Of a DNA stretch of 64,000 bases, positions 23,256 to 36,086 are shown piece after piece. The position numbers and the translations under genes were made by a program. The notes beneath the pieces are model-generated. The model saw only the letters and a program-made list of their open reading frames with translations, had not been told where the DNA came from and did no database searches. This stretch comes from Poronia punctata (lineage: Eukaryota; Ascomycota; Sordariomycetes; Xylariales; Xylariaceae), in NCBI GenBank assembly GCA_022579005.1, contig MU401466.1, positions 240,223-304,222 of the forward strand. Reading direction: 5' to 3'. Position 1 is the first letter of the stretch. Each line of letters begins with the position of its first letter.

Positions 23256-26200
23256 TCATGGCCAACAACTGTGCATAGGCCGCCAGTTACGATCAAACAT
23301 CTGCGAGACGAGGTAGAGAGGCTCATCCTCCCAGTCCATATGTCCGCGAGAATTTTCCCCTATGTAATCATGTTCGTTAGTATGTCAGTGCTCTCCTTTG
23401 CGCGGTTCTTTAGCCGTGACGCAGCCAACTCTCACAAGTAAGCCGACTCGGGAAAGAGGGACGGGGACGATATGATAATTTGAAAGAGGGGGTGATAGAG
23501 TCGCTACAACTTACTCATGTGCTGGTATTCGCGACAGGTGGCCATCAAGAGCTGGATTAGTCCGGCGTGCTTATCGCCGAATGCCCTCGCGATGCCGCCG
23601 GAGCTCATGGCAAGAGGGTCTAGGTCGCCTTTATAATAGTGCCAGTGGCCGAGAATAATATCGGCTCCATGCTTCATCTTAGCCGTGGCCTCTTCGAGGT
23701 CGTAATATGTCTATAAGTTTCATGGTGAGCCAAGCCAACGGTGTGCACAAACACTTCACTCTTCGCTACATAGGCCGTGTCACTTACTGCGAGCCCTTGC
23801 TCTCTTGCACGCCTGCGACGATCTTGGCAGGCTACTGCCACCTCGTGCAGCATCATGAACACGATCAGATAGACCGTGAAAAAGGTATCCGGACACCGCT
23901 TCTGCATTGCAACCCACAACTCATCCAGCACAGCCCTCTTGAGCTTGACGAGCACATGTTTATATCCGATAGAATCGAACTGTGCCGTTATCATCCTCGA
24001 CAAAAACGGCTTTCCACCATAGAACGATGCATGCTCCCCACCTTCCAAATTCTCGTGGCCATCGGTGACGTACGCAGACCCGAGAGTGAACCCTAACCCG
24101 GGATTAGTCACTCGGCTTATTCCATAAGGGCATATATATTAGGCCCTCGTGTCGAGGGTCAGAGAGCATGACGGAACCTTACTAGAAGCGAACCACAGCC
24201 GGAAATAATTGCGAAATAACCGGGCGGGCATTATTTTATCCTTCTTGAACGAGTCGTTTGTCATCTGCTGAGCATGTTCTAAACTACAGAGAAGGTGTGT
24301 CTATTAGCTTGTGGTACTCATCTCGTTTCATGTCTCAGCTCTCAGCTCTCAGCTCTCAACTCTCAGGAGGACCCGCGAGTTGGAGCCTCTTCAGCTGGGC
24401 AATATCGCAGAAGCTGATGGTTCAGTACGCAGGTCTTGCTACTTACGCGGCGTAAAAAGTCTGCCTCACGAGTTTATTTACTGACGCGTCTGTGGTAAGC
24501 CGACGGATCGCCTCTTCCGCATTCTCGGCTACATGACGTCTATACTGCTCCGAAGCGTCGTTGACATCTGCGAGCGCATAAGGCGGCATGGTAATTACCA
24601 CCGTCGTCCCACTATCTTCGTCTTTCCAGTGGCGATGTTGGACGTCGGTGCTTTTGGGCCTAAAACGCCGTACTTTGAGTCTCAGCGGATCGCATGGCAA
24701 CTTGGTGATGCATACGCCGATGGTGACGACCCGTTCGTCAACCCAGTCGCTGGAATCGATATTTTCGACGCATACCCCCGCCCATCGTTTCGTGAAATTC
24801 AAACCGCCCACGCGAAACAAGACCACCTCGTTGAGATTCCAACGGAGACATGGGATCCGGTGGATTACCTTCTTGGTCTCTAGAAGCAATACTTTCCTGC
24901 AAGATAGACAGCACTCCGTTTCCGGCTTACAGGGGTCGGCTACGCACTGGTGGTCTGGGGCGTCAGCTACTGTTCCTTGTCAAGCCCCATGGCGGAGGTA
25001 GCGCTTCAAAGCAACGGGGTGACTTACACGAATCTTCTGCATCCGGCAACGAATACATGCCTTCCTCCTGCGTGTCTTGCTGGTTTCCTCACGGTCCTCT
25101 GGTTGCATGTGGCCTCGAGACCGCCGCGGACGATCGGCATGTATGCTCATATGGGACTTGATGGGCCCCTGTCTGCAAAGGTCGAGGTCGGTGCTGGAAG
25201 ACTCGAAGCTGGCACCAAATCCGGGGTGGTCAATGTGAGATTGCCGGCTCATAGGCGTGTTATGGACTGCATGGCCAGCCGGCACGAGTTCGATCGACGG
25301 TGCAGACGTCCCTGGGTCATACCACACTCCATGATTTGTTGAATATTGTAACTCCTCCGCTGGGGCGAGATAATGGTTGTGATTGGGCGACTGTCCATAG
25401 TGCTGGTATTGTAGGACGGGTACAGGGACGGGACATTTGAGAGTAGAAAGGGTGTGTCCGTCCCCGGGGAGGTGGAGCTTATTACTGTGAAGCAACACCG
25501 AGGTGGAGGGCGTGGGAGCATCGATAAGGAGGGGTTCAAAGTTGTTGTCGTGGGAGACACTGAAACCCGGGTTCGTGAAACCTTGCGCAAAGTCGGCCAC
25601 GACGTTTCCTGGGGCGAAGGGATGCTCGTCCAAGGCAGTTGACTGGGATTGGCTGTGGCTGTGGCTGTGGGCATCCGTGTAAGACATGGACGGGTGACTA
25701 ATGCGACTGACGAACGGAGGAAGGGCGCTATGAGTTGCCCATCTCTCAACAGACAATTTAGCGTGAGGCCCGTCGTCACAACCAATAGCACTGCTCTGAA
25801 TTGCAATTGCCGGGAACGTCAATCCCCCGCCGGGATTGAAGACAATGGTGGACTGCTCTCCTTGCTGCGAGGTGAAACTGATATTTACTGCCGACGTCCC
25901 TGGCACTGTCGTCGGTTCAGTGGTGGCTTCTATTGCCGATTCCGTCGTCGCCGACTCCGGCGTTGTCGCTTCTGCTGTTGTCGGTGATGCTGGTGTCAAT
26001 GCTGGGATGGAGGACTGGGCGGGTGTCGACGTTATTAATGCCGTCGCGATGGCATCCCGTGGCCGGTCTTGTCGAACCCAATCATCTGACGGGTCTGATT
26101 CCAAGATCGAGTTCCACCTACTCTCGCTCCTCAAGGTTACTTGATACGTGTCGTCCTCGCCTGTCGCGGCCAGATGGAATGGGAAAGATAGAAGAGGGGC

Positions 26201-26359
26201 GGGCGTATGGATGGTGAAGGGCGGTTCGGTTCGGGCTACCACGGCTTGTTGTTCTCTTTCTTTTGCGTAAGATCCCGGCACTGGCGATCTCTGCCTAGGC
26301 TTCTTTGTGGACGGTAAGGAATCGTTCGCTCTGGCCCTCTTCCTCGCTAGCACCTCCAT
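23256..26359 (-). CDS. Zn2Cys6 fungal transcription factor with central zinc cluster
   Basis: Six exons on the minus strand: 26359-25028, 24946-24447, 24283-24183, 24092-23788, 23710-23515 and 23359-23256, giving 845 residues. The binuclear cluster is split by intron 1: CIRCRMQKIR closes exon 1 (Cys435, Cys438) and C-VADPC-KPETECCLSC opens exon 2 (Cys445, 450, 456, 457, 460). A short KVIHRIPCLRW linker and a family-typical regulatory region follow (residues 470-845). The first 430 residues are low complexity, rich in Thr, Glu, Ser, Pro and His, and may be an activation region. Such factors bind CGG-type sites in the nucleus; targets are unknown. Introns are 77-163 nt. The acceptor of exon 4 is uncertain (TTAG at 24093 or an in-frame GAG a few codons upstream). 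Intron 2 contains four CTCAGCT repeats (about 24333-24366). Confidence 0.85.
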
Positions 26360-29300
26360 TGCCTGCTGCTACCCCCGGGCGCCAGGTGTCTGGTACGACG
26401 TACGAGATATGTCCGGGGGAGGAGATGTAGGTAGTCTAGTCTGAGACCAGAAGAGGGATCGAGAGAGACTTCGGGAGTCGGATCTAGCTAGCCGTGTGTG
26501 CAGCAGGAACTTGCCTGCCTGCCTGCCTGTTTGTCCGTGTGTCTGTCTTGGTTCTTTTCTGTGAACCGGCAAGATCGAAGCTGGTGTTTCTCTAGATTAC
26601 GATTTATGTTGTACGGTAAATGGTTAGGCTGTCAGCCGTATGTAGCTAAATCTTAGCCATTTCATAGCCAAGGAGCAGCCGAGGAGAAGCCAAAAACGAG
26701 CCCAATAACCGCCGATGCACTTGACTGGGTGTCCGTCCCTGGGTGTGTGTATACGTGACCAGCAGCCAGATTGTGCCTTGGAGCTGCGTCAAGTGTAATC
26801 AGAAGAGACGGGCGGTGGTGCAATCTGACTCGTCCAGGTTCAACCGGTGAACAGACGGGGCGCTTGGGTAGTACAGATAACCAGGGTCCTCCTCCTAGTC
26901 TCCCTGAGTTCTGTCTAGGCCCTTGCCTGGGCCCTGGTAGGGACCTAGGTTCATGTATGGCGTCTTGCCCTCGATCAGAAAGGGACACCGACCCGCATAT
27001 GATCGCGTTTACCTGCTCGGCCCACCAGCCTCGCGATGCCGGTGCGGGCCTGCGACATATAGAATCTCAGCACATGAGTAATCAACACAACCTCGTACAG
27101 GATAAGGTACCTCTAGGTAGCATGTATAAACCTGCGCCAGCCGCCAGCGCATCGACACTGCAACAAAGTAGATCCCGTCGTTGGTAGGGCACCGAAAAAA
27201 AACACAACAGAAGCCGCCGCATGCAGAAAATGGGACCACTGCTCGACGTTCAACGCTTTTCGGGCTTAGAGTGGGTTAGAGCCGTGCGATGGCAAACAAC
27301 AGGTAGATAGCGAAACAGTACAACACGACAGGGGGGTCGAAATACCTACCTGCCTACTTCTACCCACCGACAAAAGGCAATGGGGAGAGGGATGGCTCGA
27401 GTAGAATTTTCTGTCAGGGTGGAATTACATACGTCCTATGGCCACCGTCGCTGCTTCCTTTTCGTTCCTTTCACTCCCATCTTGTCTCTACCCAGACCGC
27501 GTGACAGCGCCTCCCTCAAAACTGAAGGTAGGCACGCCCATCCGTCCGCTCTTCCACCTTATACATGGCATTCATCTAGGCAGGTACTTGCATCCAGTCT
27601 TCCTCCCGCTTTTCATTTTCTACCTAGTAGGAAGGTGAGGTCATTCCCTTCACCCCACGGCTTTGAAATACCTGCTTCTCGGGACTTGTACATACATAGG
27701 TACTTTACCTTACCTCCCTCTTTTGGGCGTATATGGTGCGGATGCGTGTAGGTACCTACTACCCAACTTATGTTACCGATACTCTCTGGCGTTACCAGTA
27801 CTGCTGCTGGACACTGATAGAATAGAAAAATACATGTATGTATAATAGGCGATGCATCTAAAACATTGCCTTGCATATATATACTGTAGCCTCCTAACCT
27901 AGGTGGTGAAAGCGAATTGGATAATACAGACAGGAAAAGCAAATCACTCGCCACCACCAATATAATATAAGGTGAAAGAAGGACGTAGGTGTCCCAGTTG
28001 AGGTAGATTGGGAAATACCTGATCTGTTCCCCCTTCCCGGAATAGCTTTCTCCGTTGCCCCTTCCTCGCCACGTCCTCATTAATGACTAACACAACCAGC
28101 GATTTTGGTCCTACCGTGAAATCTCCCACCCAGCCCTGTCACAATTTACAATTCCCATTACAATCCCCCCAATAGGATACCCCTGTACGTTGCACAAAGA
28201 TTGTATAGGCGGCTGCATACTTGGCTGCGTGTTCCACGCCCTCACGCCTGAGATAAGCATCGGCCTCCCTGCTGTTGATCCCTGCATCGTCGTTGTCAAG
28301 CCGCAAAAGGTGGCCAGTTCAAGATCTTTCATTCCGATGCCACGGGAAGCAATTTATAGGTAGACGCCTTCGCCATCGTAGAGGCCCATGATGGGGACCC
28401 AGCATGAAGGCGAGCCAACCAAACCCAAGCATGCTTTTTGAATTGACCTCACGATCGATGTTTGTTGTCTGGGACTTCTTGGCCGCAAGCCGTTCACTAT
28501 TTCCTCTTTCTTTCGGGCCACTAAAGCTTTCGCTCTCATGCTAGTTGCCATGTCATCAGGGCAAGTACCAGGTATTCGGAAACAACCGTCTGAACACGTT
28601 GACTGCTGCGCTGTACAACCGGTCTGTCAAATCCAAGCGGACGAGGACGTGCATGTCGCTTCGGGCCACCGATCATGCTTCGTGATAGGAAAGAAACGCA
28701 TGCTTGCTTTACCTTACTCGGCGCTGAAAATCGCCACTCTCCCGAGCGACTTTGACGATGTAATGCTTGTAGACGATATTAATGTCTAAGTGGACCATTC
28801 TCACCCCTGGGTGCGCTTCCTTTCTATCCTCTTCCCCTTGCCCCTGTCATATCTACCTGCCCTACTGCCTCATTACTGGCAGGTGTGTCCATGCAGCATG
28901 AAACCAAGCAGATGAGTAGGCAGGTGCGATGAACGCAATCCTCAATGGGAGCTGAAGCATGCCGATAAAGACTTACCTACATGATGTTCTACCATCCTTC
29001 GATGGCCACGGCATGTCGTCCACGCTAAGAAGGAAGGCTAGCCTTAGTCTGGGTCCTGTTTTCGTCATATCCGCGCGCCATGCGCGAAGGATAACCTTGG
29101 GCGCATCGGTTAGTGGCATATGTACCGTGGCCAAGCTGTTGATTCAGTCTCTGATGGTGCCCTACCCGGATATCGAGCCCTTGGAAACCACACTTCTTGG
29201 GTAAGAAGGCGTCACATTACCCGGAAAGGGTGCAACTAGGATACCGATCTGGTGATCTGGAGTGGCGGCAAACTGCAGCGACGAGGTTCTCGGCGGTTAT

Positions 29301-29642
29301 TATCATACACGCTCGCGGATTAGTAAACACATATTGCTCCTAGCGCAAAGTGCTGGAGTAGACTCTCTTGCATAATCCTCGCATGCATGCAAACATGGCT
29401 CGTATGCCTAGATCGCAGTCGCTTGTAGCTTGTGGAGTGACATATTTCGAACGATAATCCCGATCCTGTCTTGGATTTACTACGATTTCCTACTAAACGT
29501 ACGTCTTAGCTGGCTAGTCCTCTTTATTACGGACGGCTTCAGTTTAGAAGAATGAGGAACAAAGTCTGCACTTCTACCTCTGTGCTTCACAGATTTCAAC
29601 AAAGTATCACAGGCCAACTGGAGTAAACCTGACCCAGAAAGA
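26360..29642. other. 3.3-kb intergenic region
   Basis: Upstream of both the transcription factor (-) and the dioxygenase (+). It has a (GCCT)n repeat (about 26513-26529) and AGGTACCT at 27105 and 27750. Small frames at 28354-28551 (-), 28538-28789 (+) and 28959-29204 (+) are of good base composition, but I could not join them into a gene or recognise them; a degraded gene is possible. Confidence 0.45.
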
Positions 29643-31110
29643 ATGGCGGCTGGTATCCTTCAGCCCGTGCCAGACAGGCTCGGCGGCTCTCAAGACTGGG
29701 TCAAGTACGAGGGTGTAGATTTCTCGACGGCCACGTATCGCCCTCCTCACATATCCTCACATCCACCGCTGGGGTTCCCGCCCTATGTCCGAGGCCACAT
29801 GGCCTGGACTGGGAAGACTGGCGGTGAATTCGATGGCAAAATTATCAGACTAACGCCGGGAGACGTGGCCGAGGTAGAGCAAGCACTGAAGCACTTCATG
29901 AGTAAGTTCAAGTTTTACGCTCGGCCAAGTTGTCTCGAGAGATAGAATGCTGATTTGAGTAGGCCTTAAACAAGATGGGAGCGAAGTCACTCGAGAGAAC
30001 TTCCCGCTTCCTCGGTTAGGGCCTCGACTTAAAGACTGTGCCACCGATTTACATGTTGGTAGCGGTCTGTGTATATTGCGAGGCTTGACGCCGGGAACTT
30101 ACTCGGCAGAAGACAACACCATCATCTTCCTGGGGCTCGCCAGCCACATAGGTGATCAGAGAGGGGTACAGAGCTCCCAAGGTGCAATGCTCAGTCAGTA
30201 CAGCCGCTCTTAACTAGTGAGAGATCTGCCTAACAGAAACCGAAGCTCATGTCTACGAGTCTAGCTCATGGACTGTCCCCCGCGAAGATCGCCACGGAAT
30301 CCACACAAATAACAGTCTAGTAAATACTAAAGACTCCAGAAGCATGTTGTCCGCTTGCGCTGACCTCTGCTAAATAGCCCTTCCATAACGACATGGGATG
30401 CGATATCCTCGCCATCCATATTCGAAACTGCGCAGCTCAGGGTGGCAATACCTACGTGGCCTCGGCAGGCGCCGTGTATAATTCCATGATGAAGGCCAAC
30501 CCGTGGGCTGTACATACCTTGGCAAAGCATAACTGGCCCATCCAAGTGTAAGTGCGCGTACGCACCGAGTATCGTCATATCAGGTAGACCTTGCTGATTT
30601 AAGCGGAGGCCCAGGTCAAGGCGCGGGACATCGCCATTTGTTGCCGCCCCTCTTCTTAGCTTCCATTCCGACAACCTCATAGTGTCGGTCGATCCGGCTC
30701 GTATCGGTCCTCATCCATCTGTCAGACATGGGCGAATTCCCGAGCTACTACCGGCGCAACGGGAAGCCTTAGCGATATTACAACAAACAGCAATAGAACA
30801 ACAAGTCCTGCTACCAACAGGCCAGGGAGATATCGTGTTCATCAACAACTGGGCCATGCTACACGCGCGTGAGGCGTATCATGACGATGTTACGGCAACA
30901 AGACACCTGGTCCGTTTGTGGCTCCGGAACAACAACCTAGCGTGGGATATACCGGAGTCGATGAAGGCGCCTTGGGAGTCGTCATTCGGGACAAGGGCGG
31001 AGAAAATAGTGAACAGGCAGTATCCTGTCGCACCATTGCCCGAGTATATGGCACCCAAATTCACCAATGGTTCAGCTGCCTTCATCTTAGGGGAGAGTGA
31101 CGAGGAATAG
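29643..31110 (+). CDS. TauD/TfdA-like Fe(II)/2-oxoglutarate dioxygenase
   Basis: Five exons: 29643-29901, 29963-30193, 30237-30319, 30378-30547 and 30615-31110, giving 412 residues. Introns are 61, 43, 58 and 67 nt. The iron-binding facial triad is intact: PFHND (His194, Asp196) and the distal LHAR (His331), with the 2-oxoglutarate-binding RHLVRLWLR (Arg348) 17 residues after the distal His. The N-terminal half (residues 30-130) and the GGNTYVASAG block are typical of fungal TauD-family enzymes, which hydroxylate or desaturate small acids. The substrate cannot be told from sequence. No signal peptide. The 43-nt second intron is near the lower size limit for fungi and uses a GTCAGT donor, so that junction is the least certain. 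The gene stands alone between two gene-poor regions. Confidence 0.85.
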
Positions 31111-33618
31111 GAGTATTAAAAGCCTGCCATAACGATTACCGGCTGCCTTTTATGCCTCCGTGACTCCCCTTCTCCTTCCTTGACCCGCCTCTTCCTGCCA
31201 TACTCGCCCCTTTCTCCGCAGTATTTTATCTATTGCCGCAAATGTGCTCGTCATTCCCCCTTTTGCCCCTCTGAAAGTATGTCCTGAGAGTCCTACTAAT
31301 TTCCCGAGAATCGAGTGAGGTCTACGTGTAGACATGGGAGTTTTCTGGATATCTGGGTATTGCTGGAGTGAGAATCCCCTCTTCGTATTTCTTCGCCGAT
31401 GGCCCTCAGTATGCCCGCCCAAGCGCACGTACGAATAGCAACTGGTGCCAACTAACTAGCTAGTAGATGGGCAACACTCCATCGAGCTTACGAACGGCAT
31501 CTGTTTCAGGATGGAAACCGCGTAAAAGGGACAATCAAGGACACAGGCACAGATTTGCCAGGGCCTCCCTCACCATTGTCAATGACGTTGCATTACCAAC
31601 ATTGCCAAGTGATTTTCGGACCAATACAGAAAAGGCCAGCCAGGGGGTCTGGTTTGTTTAGAAATTACGCCAGCGTGCCAGCTCAGATTAATCAAAGGAT
31701 ACCAACCACGTACGAGCACACACATAAAATCCTGCCATATATATACAGTAAATACACCTTACGTTATACAGTACAGAATGCCTATTCTCTTCTTTCATCT
31801 GCTTTCATCTGGGTCTGCTACACAGTAAAAGGGCGGCGGAGATGACGACAAGGGGGCTAGCGAATATGGTCTGGTGCAAGGGACTGATAGGTAGGTCTTG
31901 GGGCCTAGATTTTGTGCTCAACTTGGGTTAGACAAATGAGATGCAATCTTTTAGTTTCGGAGGTTAGGATTGGCAGATATTTTGGGTCCAGGCGGTGGCT
32001 GTGCAGAACAGGCAATGACAAGAAGGACGGCGGGATGCCAAGATCTACCGAAGATCTTGTGCAAGTCAGAAAAGTTACACATTACGAGTAGGTGCCAAAC
32101 AGAAAACAGCAGGTAGGTAGCATCTACAAGGACAGACCTTCGTGAAGCAAGACGGCCATGTTTTTAGTACGAGTACCTAGGGAGTATGGGCAAGTCATGC
32201 ACGTGTACCTAATGCGAGTAGGTATTGTACAGCCACGATAGGATTGGAAGTTATTTTCATTCCATCTGGAAGAAAAAGGGACAAGACTTTCAAAGAAAAC
32301 AATGATAGACAAGAAGGGCTGGATCGGACTACTCGTAGTTCTTTAATACACGCATATTAAACATACAAAATGATTTATGATATACACGTACATACAAAAT
32401 GTACGTGTACTCGTACGGGCATACAAGTACCTATGAGTAGAACTAGAGACATGGTCAATCTGGCAATCTGGACATTAGAGGCAAGACTTGGTACTCCACT
32501 GCGACCCACACTTCAAGAACGGGAAGAGCTACAAGCCCCTGAAAATCGCTTTGCGTCACCTCCTTTCTTTCAAAATTGACATGGACATATTAGGAAGTCG
32601 ATAGTACGGTAGAACTTGGTTACTACTTCTGTAACATGCAAGATGTTAGGCGTGTATGATTAACGATATGTATGTATTTGCACATATATAACAGTTGTAT
32701 TAGAGTTTTCAGAGTCTTCAGAAATTCATGCTAGGAGGGATAGTTACAGACTCCGTTCTCAACCTAATGTACCTCCTACAAGTACGCAGATCCCATGCGA
32801 AATAGCCCGTTTGTTCCTGCATTGGCGAGAACCTTTACTACCGACCAGAACCACAATATGCTCCCTTGGCAGCCATAGAATCTCTGTCCCCCTGTATGAA
32901 ACTATCTCTCCAACCTATGAGCGTTGGATATGGGAGTGCCAAGCATGTAAGTAGCGATATCCTTTCCCCACCTAGCTTCTAACAGTGGGACCCGCATATC
33001 CACATTGTTGCTTCAGGTAGCATGAATCGTACAATGTACATTTAGCAGATTAAGAGAGCGTATACAGTATGAGGATGCGTACATCAAACGACTCCTACTA
33101 CCTCTTTGCTCACCGTACCATCGCGCTGGAGAGTGTACCTCCTCCTGATTGCACAGTATGGCTCGATATTGATGCCAGGAGAAGTCCCGCAGTTGTCTCA
33201 ATCCCTTTTCTCCTGCTTTTCCCTCTTGCCACGGCTTCTTTTTAACTAACCAACAACCTTCTTTCACTTCCACCCATTCTCTCCCCATCATTCAACTGCG
33301 TCACTCTTTTGGCATTTTTGGGCAGGAAGCACTGGAAAGACACTCGTTTAACCCATACTCAGGCTAACCAGCCGCCACGCTCCTTGACCCCCTTCGGTAA
33401 CGAAAAACAGCTATAGAATCGCTCCTCCACCATTCTGGTCGGGACAATCGACTACCATTTCCACACCCTGAATCTTCTGATTCCTGAGCTCTGAATAAGG
33501 CAGGACCAAAGCATCTGAGCTCTGATCAGGACGACTCACCGCGCGGTTTAATCTCCACCGCAAACGACCCCTTAATACCGGTAACAATTACAACGCGACG
33601 CTTGCCCCTTTTGCAATC
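31111..33618. other. 2.5-kb intergenic region
   Basis: No gene recognised. It carries the densest group of TACGAGTA motifs in the window (32093, 32168, 32330 and 32408). The last several hundred bases, with CT-rich stretches, are the probable promoter of the GAS-type gene. Confidence 0.5.
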
Positions 33619-35497
33619 ATGGGTTTTCTACGCGCAGCCCTGGCTTCGTCCCTCCTGTTGGCGGCCAACACAGCCGCCCTGGAGCCCATCGTAATGAAGG
33701 TATGTTCTATGTCCAGAAGCAGGTCCTTAGGCCATGCTCGGCGTAATCCCCTGGTGAGATGCGTCTGACACGATATCAGGGAACCAAATTCTTCACCAAG
33801 AGCGGAGAGCAGTTCTTCATGAAGGGTGTAGCATACCAACAAGAGGCCGGCACAGGCCCCGGTGGCGATACCTCGGGCAGCAACAAGTACATCGACCCTC
33901 TGGCCGACGAATCGGTTTGCGAACGAGATGTTCCTATTCTAGAGAAGCTCGGCGTCAACACGATCCGAACATACGCCATTAACCCCAAATCTGATCACTC
34001 GGCCTGCATGAAGATGTTGGAAGATGCTGGCATTTACGTCGTTGCCGATCTAGGCGAGCCCGCCACGTCGATCAACAGAGACAGCCCGGCCTGGAACGTG
34101 GAATTGTTCGAGCGATACAAGGCTGTCGTCGACAACCTCGGTTCCTACGATAACGTTATCGGCTTCTTCTCCGGCAACGAAGTCACCAACAATGCTACCA
34201 ACAGTAAGTCGAAATTCTCTAATTATCTCGCCCTTGTCGGATCTCACCCTGGTCCTCGACAGAAGGGCAGGATTGGTAGACTCTCCTGCTGACATTGTTA
34301 CGATAGCACCCGCGTCTGCGTATGTCAAGGCGGCCACTCGTGACACCAAGAAATACATCGCGGATAAGATGGCCAAGGGTGGGCGCTGGATGGGCGTCGG
34401 ATATGCCGCCAACGACGATGCCGAGATCCGTGTCCACATGGCTCAGTACTTCAACTGCGGTGACCCGGACGAGGCCATCGACTTCTGGGGTTACAACATC
34501 TACTCGTGGTGCGGAGAGAGCACATACGAGAAATCTGGCTACGATATCCAGGTGGATTTCTTCTCCAACTACTCTGTCCCCGTCTTCTTTGCCGAGTACG
34601 GCTGCAACAAGCCCGGCGGTGCTGAGGGACGTCTGTGGGACGATACCGAGGCTCTTTATTCGGACAAGATGACTGGTGTCTTCAGCGGAGGTATCGCGTA
34701 CATGTTCCACCAGGAAGAGAACGACTACGGCCTGGTCAAGGTGTCGGGTAGCTCTGCTAAGACGCTAAAGAACTATGATGTGCTCCGCAAAAAGCTGAAT
34801 AATGTTAAGCCCTCTGGCACGAAGATGAGCCAGTACGAGCCATCCAACTCTCCTGCCGCTTGCCCTCCTGTTTCGGACGACTGGCAGGTTGCCAAGACAC
34901 TGCCCCCTACGCCCGACAGTGATCTCTGCGAGTGCATGTTCAACTCGTTGTCCTGCGCCCCCAGCAAGAGTCTTAAGGAGAAGGATTTCGGCGACATCTT
35001 TGGTTACATATGCTCCAAGGACGAGAAGGCTTGCGCCGGTATTCGACACGATACCGAGCTCGGTGTGTACGGCCCTTACAGCATGTGCAACCCCAAGGAG
35101 CAACTCGGACACGTTCTCGATGCCTTCTATGCCAACCAGAACCAGGGCAGCTATGCCTGTGACTTTGACGGGGCCGCCCAGATCTTGGACAGCCCCTCTG
35201 TTCCTTCTTCGTAAGTTTTCCCGTGACTAGTAGCTCGCCGTTCCGAACAACAAATACTGACTGTGGGGTTATAGTTGCAAAGCTGCTTTGGACAAGGCTG
35301 CTTCTGCTGTTGCAGTGGCTGCCACTGCTACTGCCAACTCTGGTGGTAATGGCTCTGGCTCGGACGACCCCGAGGAAAGCGATAGCGCGGCTCCTGGTAC
35401 CACCCCCTTTGGCCCTGTAGTCACCCTAGGTAACTTGGCTGTCGGTATGTACATGCTTGTCGCCATGGGTGTCGGCGCTGCCATGGTGGTTGTGTAA
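33619..35497 (+). CDS. GPI-anchored 1,3-beta-glucanosyltransferase (GH72, GAS/GEL family)
   Basis: Four exons: 33619-33699, 33780-34203, 34307-35210 and 35275-35497, giving 543 residues. A signal peptide (residues 1 to about 20) is followed by the GH72 domain (about 22-340). The acid/base Glu161 lies in SGNEVTN and the nucleophile Glu265 in FFAEYGC, close to the positions known in yeast Gas1. A Cys-rich X8/CBM43 module follows (about 365-475). The C-terminus has an Ala/Gly/Ser-rich stretch and a hydrophobic tail expected for GPI attachment. The enzyme cuts and rejoins beta-1,3-glucan chains at the cell wall. Introns of 80, 103 and 64 nt have CTGAC branch sites. The start gives the only frame with a signal peptide. 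Confidence 0.96.
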
Positions 35498-36086
35498 TCT
35501 GTCCCCTGTACAAGACAAAGAAATGGTCGAGTTGGTTCTGTTGCTTTGTCCCTTTTTGTTTTTCGGTTCCAAGGATAGACATGGTCACAATGGGCGAGTT
35601 TGGGAAGCACTGTTTCTGTCGTATTTGCTTCCTGGCATAGCCTCATGGTATTCGTAGGATAATATGTTTTAAAATTTCTCATAATGTGCAGATGTCCGTA
35701 TCTGGCCAGTGCTCTTTGTCTTGTCGTCCAACGCCTTCTAGATTAGATGACTATATTTTAATGTTTTAATCGTTAACAGATGACGTACCCTTTCGTATAA
35801 CATGTGTAGATCTATGAGTGGTCCCTAGTGTATCATTGTTTTCGGTTTACGGCAGACATTAGTAGTCACGATAAGTGAAAAACACATCAGATGTCTATGC
35901 CATTATGAAACCAAGTGCCGGAGTCGGAGGCTTCGCATGTTCTCCGGATGGCTGAACTGGTTTGCTATATGGGCGGGTGTCTATCCTGGAGTGTGTGTTT
36001 GTTGACCTCCATTAATTACTACTTTCGATTGCGCAGGACGTAGTTTTAATTGATCACAGCCAAGCACCTTGATTAAGTTGCCTAGG
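35498..36086. other. Convergent intergenic region
   Basis: Holds the 3' ends of the glucanosyltransferase (+) and hydrolase (-) genes. AT-rich stretches may carry polyadenylation signals. No open frame of interest. Confidence 0.5.

Noticed and set aside
25249..25806. 185-codon minus-strand frame
   Set aside because: Alternate frame inside exon 1 of the Zn2Cys6 gene.
34192..34306. Continuation of the glucanosyltransferase frame through 34204-34306 as a separate start
   Set aside because: This is the second intron of the GH72 gene; the frame through it does not match the family.
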